Origin: Pseudomonadota bacterium
GTDB taxonomy: Bacteria > Pseudomonadota > Alphaproteobacteria > Rhizobiales > Beijerinckiaceae
NCBI GenBank assembly: GCA_023423995.1
Contig: JAFAEL010000090.1
Location: forward strand, 1 to 32,903
DNA length: 32,903 bases
Direction of reading: 5' to 3'
Part shown: one piece after another, positions 32,368-32,903 of the stretch
How the letters are laid out: each line of letters starts with the position of its first letter
Position numbering within the stretch: the first letter of the stretch is position 1
The notes under the pieces: model-generated
What the model was told of the DNA's origin: nothing
The model's input: only the letters and a program-made list of their open reading frames with translations
Databases searched by the model: none
Made by a program: the position numbers and the translations under genes

Positions 32368-32903
32368 CTATGAGCTCCCTCCTGCGCCCCTCGCGTCCTC
32401 CAGGATCATGGCGGCGGCCTTTTCGGCGATCATGATGGTGGGGGAGTTGGTGTTGCCGGAGGTGATGCGGGGCATGGCGGAGGCGTCGGCGACGCGCAGG
32501 CCGCCGACCCCGCGCACGCGCAGCCGCTCGTCGAGGACCGCCATCGGGTTGTTGTCCGGCCCCATGGCGGCCGTGCCGGCCGGGTGGAAGATGGTGGTGC
32601 CGAGGCGGCCGGCCGCGACCAGCATGTCGTCGTCGCTCGCCACCCCCGGGCCCGGCAGGTGCTCGACCGGGCTGTAGCGTGCGAGCGCCGGCTGGCTCAC
32701 GATCCTGCGGGCGAGCTTGAGCGAATCGACCGCGACCCGGCGGTCCTCGTCCGTGGTCAGGTAGTTCGGCTGGATGAGGGGCTTGCCGTCCGGGCCGCGA
32801 TGCACGCTGCCGCGGCTCGAGGGCCGCAGGTTGCACACGCTCGCCGTGAAGGCCCCGAACGGGTGCAGGCCCTCGCCCCACTTGTCGAGCGAGAGTGGCT
32901 GGA
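32368..32903 (-). CDS. GMC-family FAD-dependent dehydrogenase (choline dehydrogenase-like), 5' end outside the window
   Basis: The visible 177 C-terminal residues belong to the glucose-methanol-choline oxidoreductase family, flavoenzymes that oxidise alcohols such as choline. Signatures are FTASVCNLRPSSRGSV, the active-site region TTIFHPAGTAAMGPDN with the catalytic histidine, and the C-terminal FAD-binding stretch GLRVADASAMPRITSGNTNS followed by PTIMIAEKAA. The frame is open to the right edge (from base 32901), so about two thirds of the usual ~530-550 residues, including the N-terminal FAD-binding GxGxxG, lie outside. ATG at 32838 is internal. The substrate cannot be told from this part. 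Confidence 0.92.
   Translation of the reverse strand, partial: QPLSLDKWGEGLHPFGAFTASVCNLRPSSRGSVHRGPDGKPLIQPNYLTTDEDRRVAVDSLKLARRIVSQPALARYSPVEHLPGPGVASDDDMLVAAGRLGTTIFHPAGTAAMGPDNNPMAVLDERLRVRGVGGLRVADASAMPRITSGNTNSPTIMIAEKAAAMILEDARGAGGSS

Noticed and set aside
1..32903. tRNA, rRNA, CRISPR arrays, insertion sequences and prophage
   Set aside because: Reading through found no tRNA-like cloverleaf, regularly spaced repeats, transposase or phage protein. This was by eye, so a covariance search could still find a small RNA.

Overview
The window is high-GC DNA from an alphaproteobacterium, most likely Hyphomicrobiales (Methylobacterium/Bosea/Bradyrhizobium-like). The signs are a Porin_2-type major porin, a Fur-family protein of the manganese-sensing Mur type without CxxC motifs, a soluble NAD-dependent fdsGBAD formate dehydrogenase, and many GTG starts and 4-base ATGA/GTGA overlaps. 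The genus is inferred from gene content only. Both ends cut through genes (lon on the left, a GMC oxidoreductase on the right). I saw no rRNA, tRNA, CRISPR array, transposase or phage gene.

Left part (1-4361): the 3' part of a Lon protease, a convergent ClC chloride/proton antiporter gene (clcA), and a small lipoprotein gene.

Manganese island (4225-9891): an OprB-type porin resembling MnoP, the four-gene sitABCD Mn/Fe ABC importer, and a convergent fur/mur gene. The porin and sitA leaders share a 15-bp dyad, TGCRA-N5-TYGCA, present as three good copies and one weak copy. In each leader two sites lie 51-52 bp apart. The simplest model is that Mur represses outer-membrane and inner-membrane Mn entry together. 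A perfect 9-bp hairpin with a TTCG loop sits just inside sitB and may help set the sitA:sitBCD ratio.

Molybdenum/formate island (10810-20289, all plus strand): a molbindin (mop), a FecCD-type ABC importer probably for molybdate or tungstate, a LysR regulator, and fdsG-fdsB-fdsA-fdsD. Two palindromes (7-5-7 bp) lie between lysR and fdsG. Two different REP/BIME-like palindromic repeats interrupt the fds genes, one between fdsB and fdsA and one between fdsA and fdsD. The fdsC/fdhD gene often found in such operons is absent here. Together the genes link metal supply, regulation and a metal-pterin enzyme oxidising formate to CO2 with NADH formation.

Minus-strand extracytoplasmic cluster (28916 down to 20322): a small secreted protein with a C-terminal CxxC, two diverged paralogous sulfatases, a secreted HAD phosphatase, an eight-CXXCH multiheme cytochrome with HEAT-like and TPR regions, then an outer-membrane beta-barrel. 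I do not recognise this combination as a described system; it is the best candidate here for something new.

Right part: a secreted trypsin-like serine protease (minus strand), a 652-bp non-coding stretch, a Porin_2 major porin, and the C-terminal part of a GMC-family dehydrogenase entering from the right edge.
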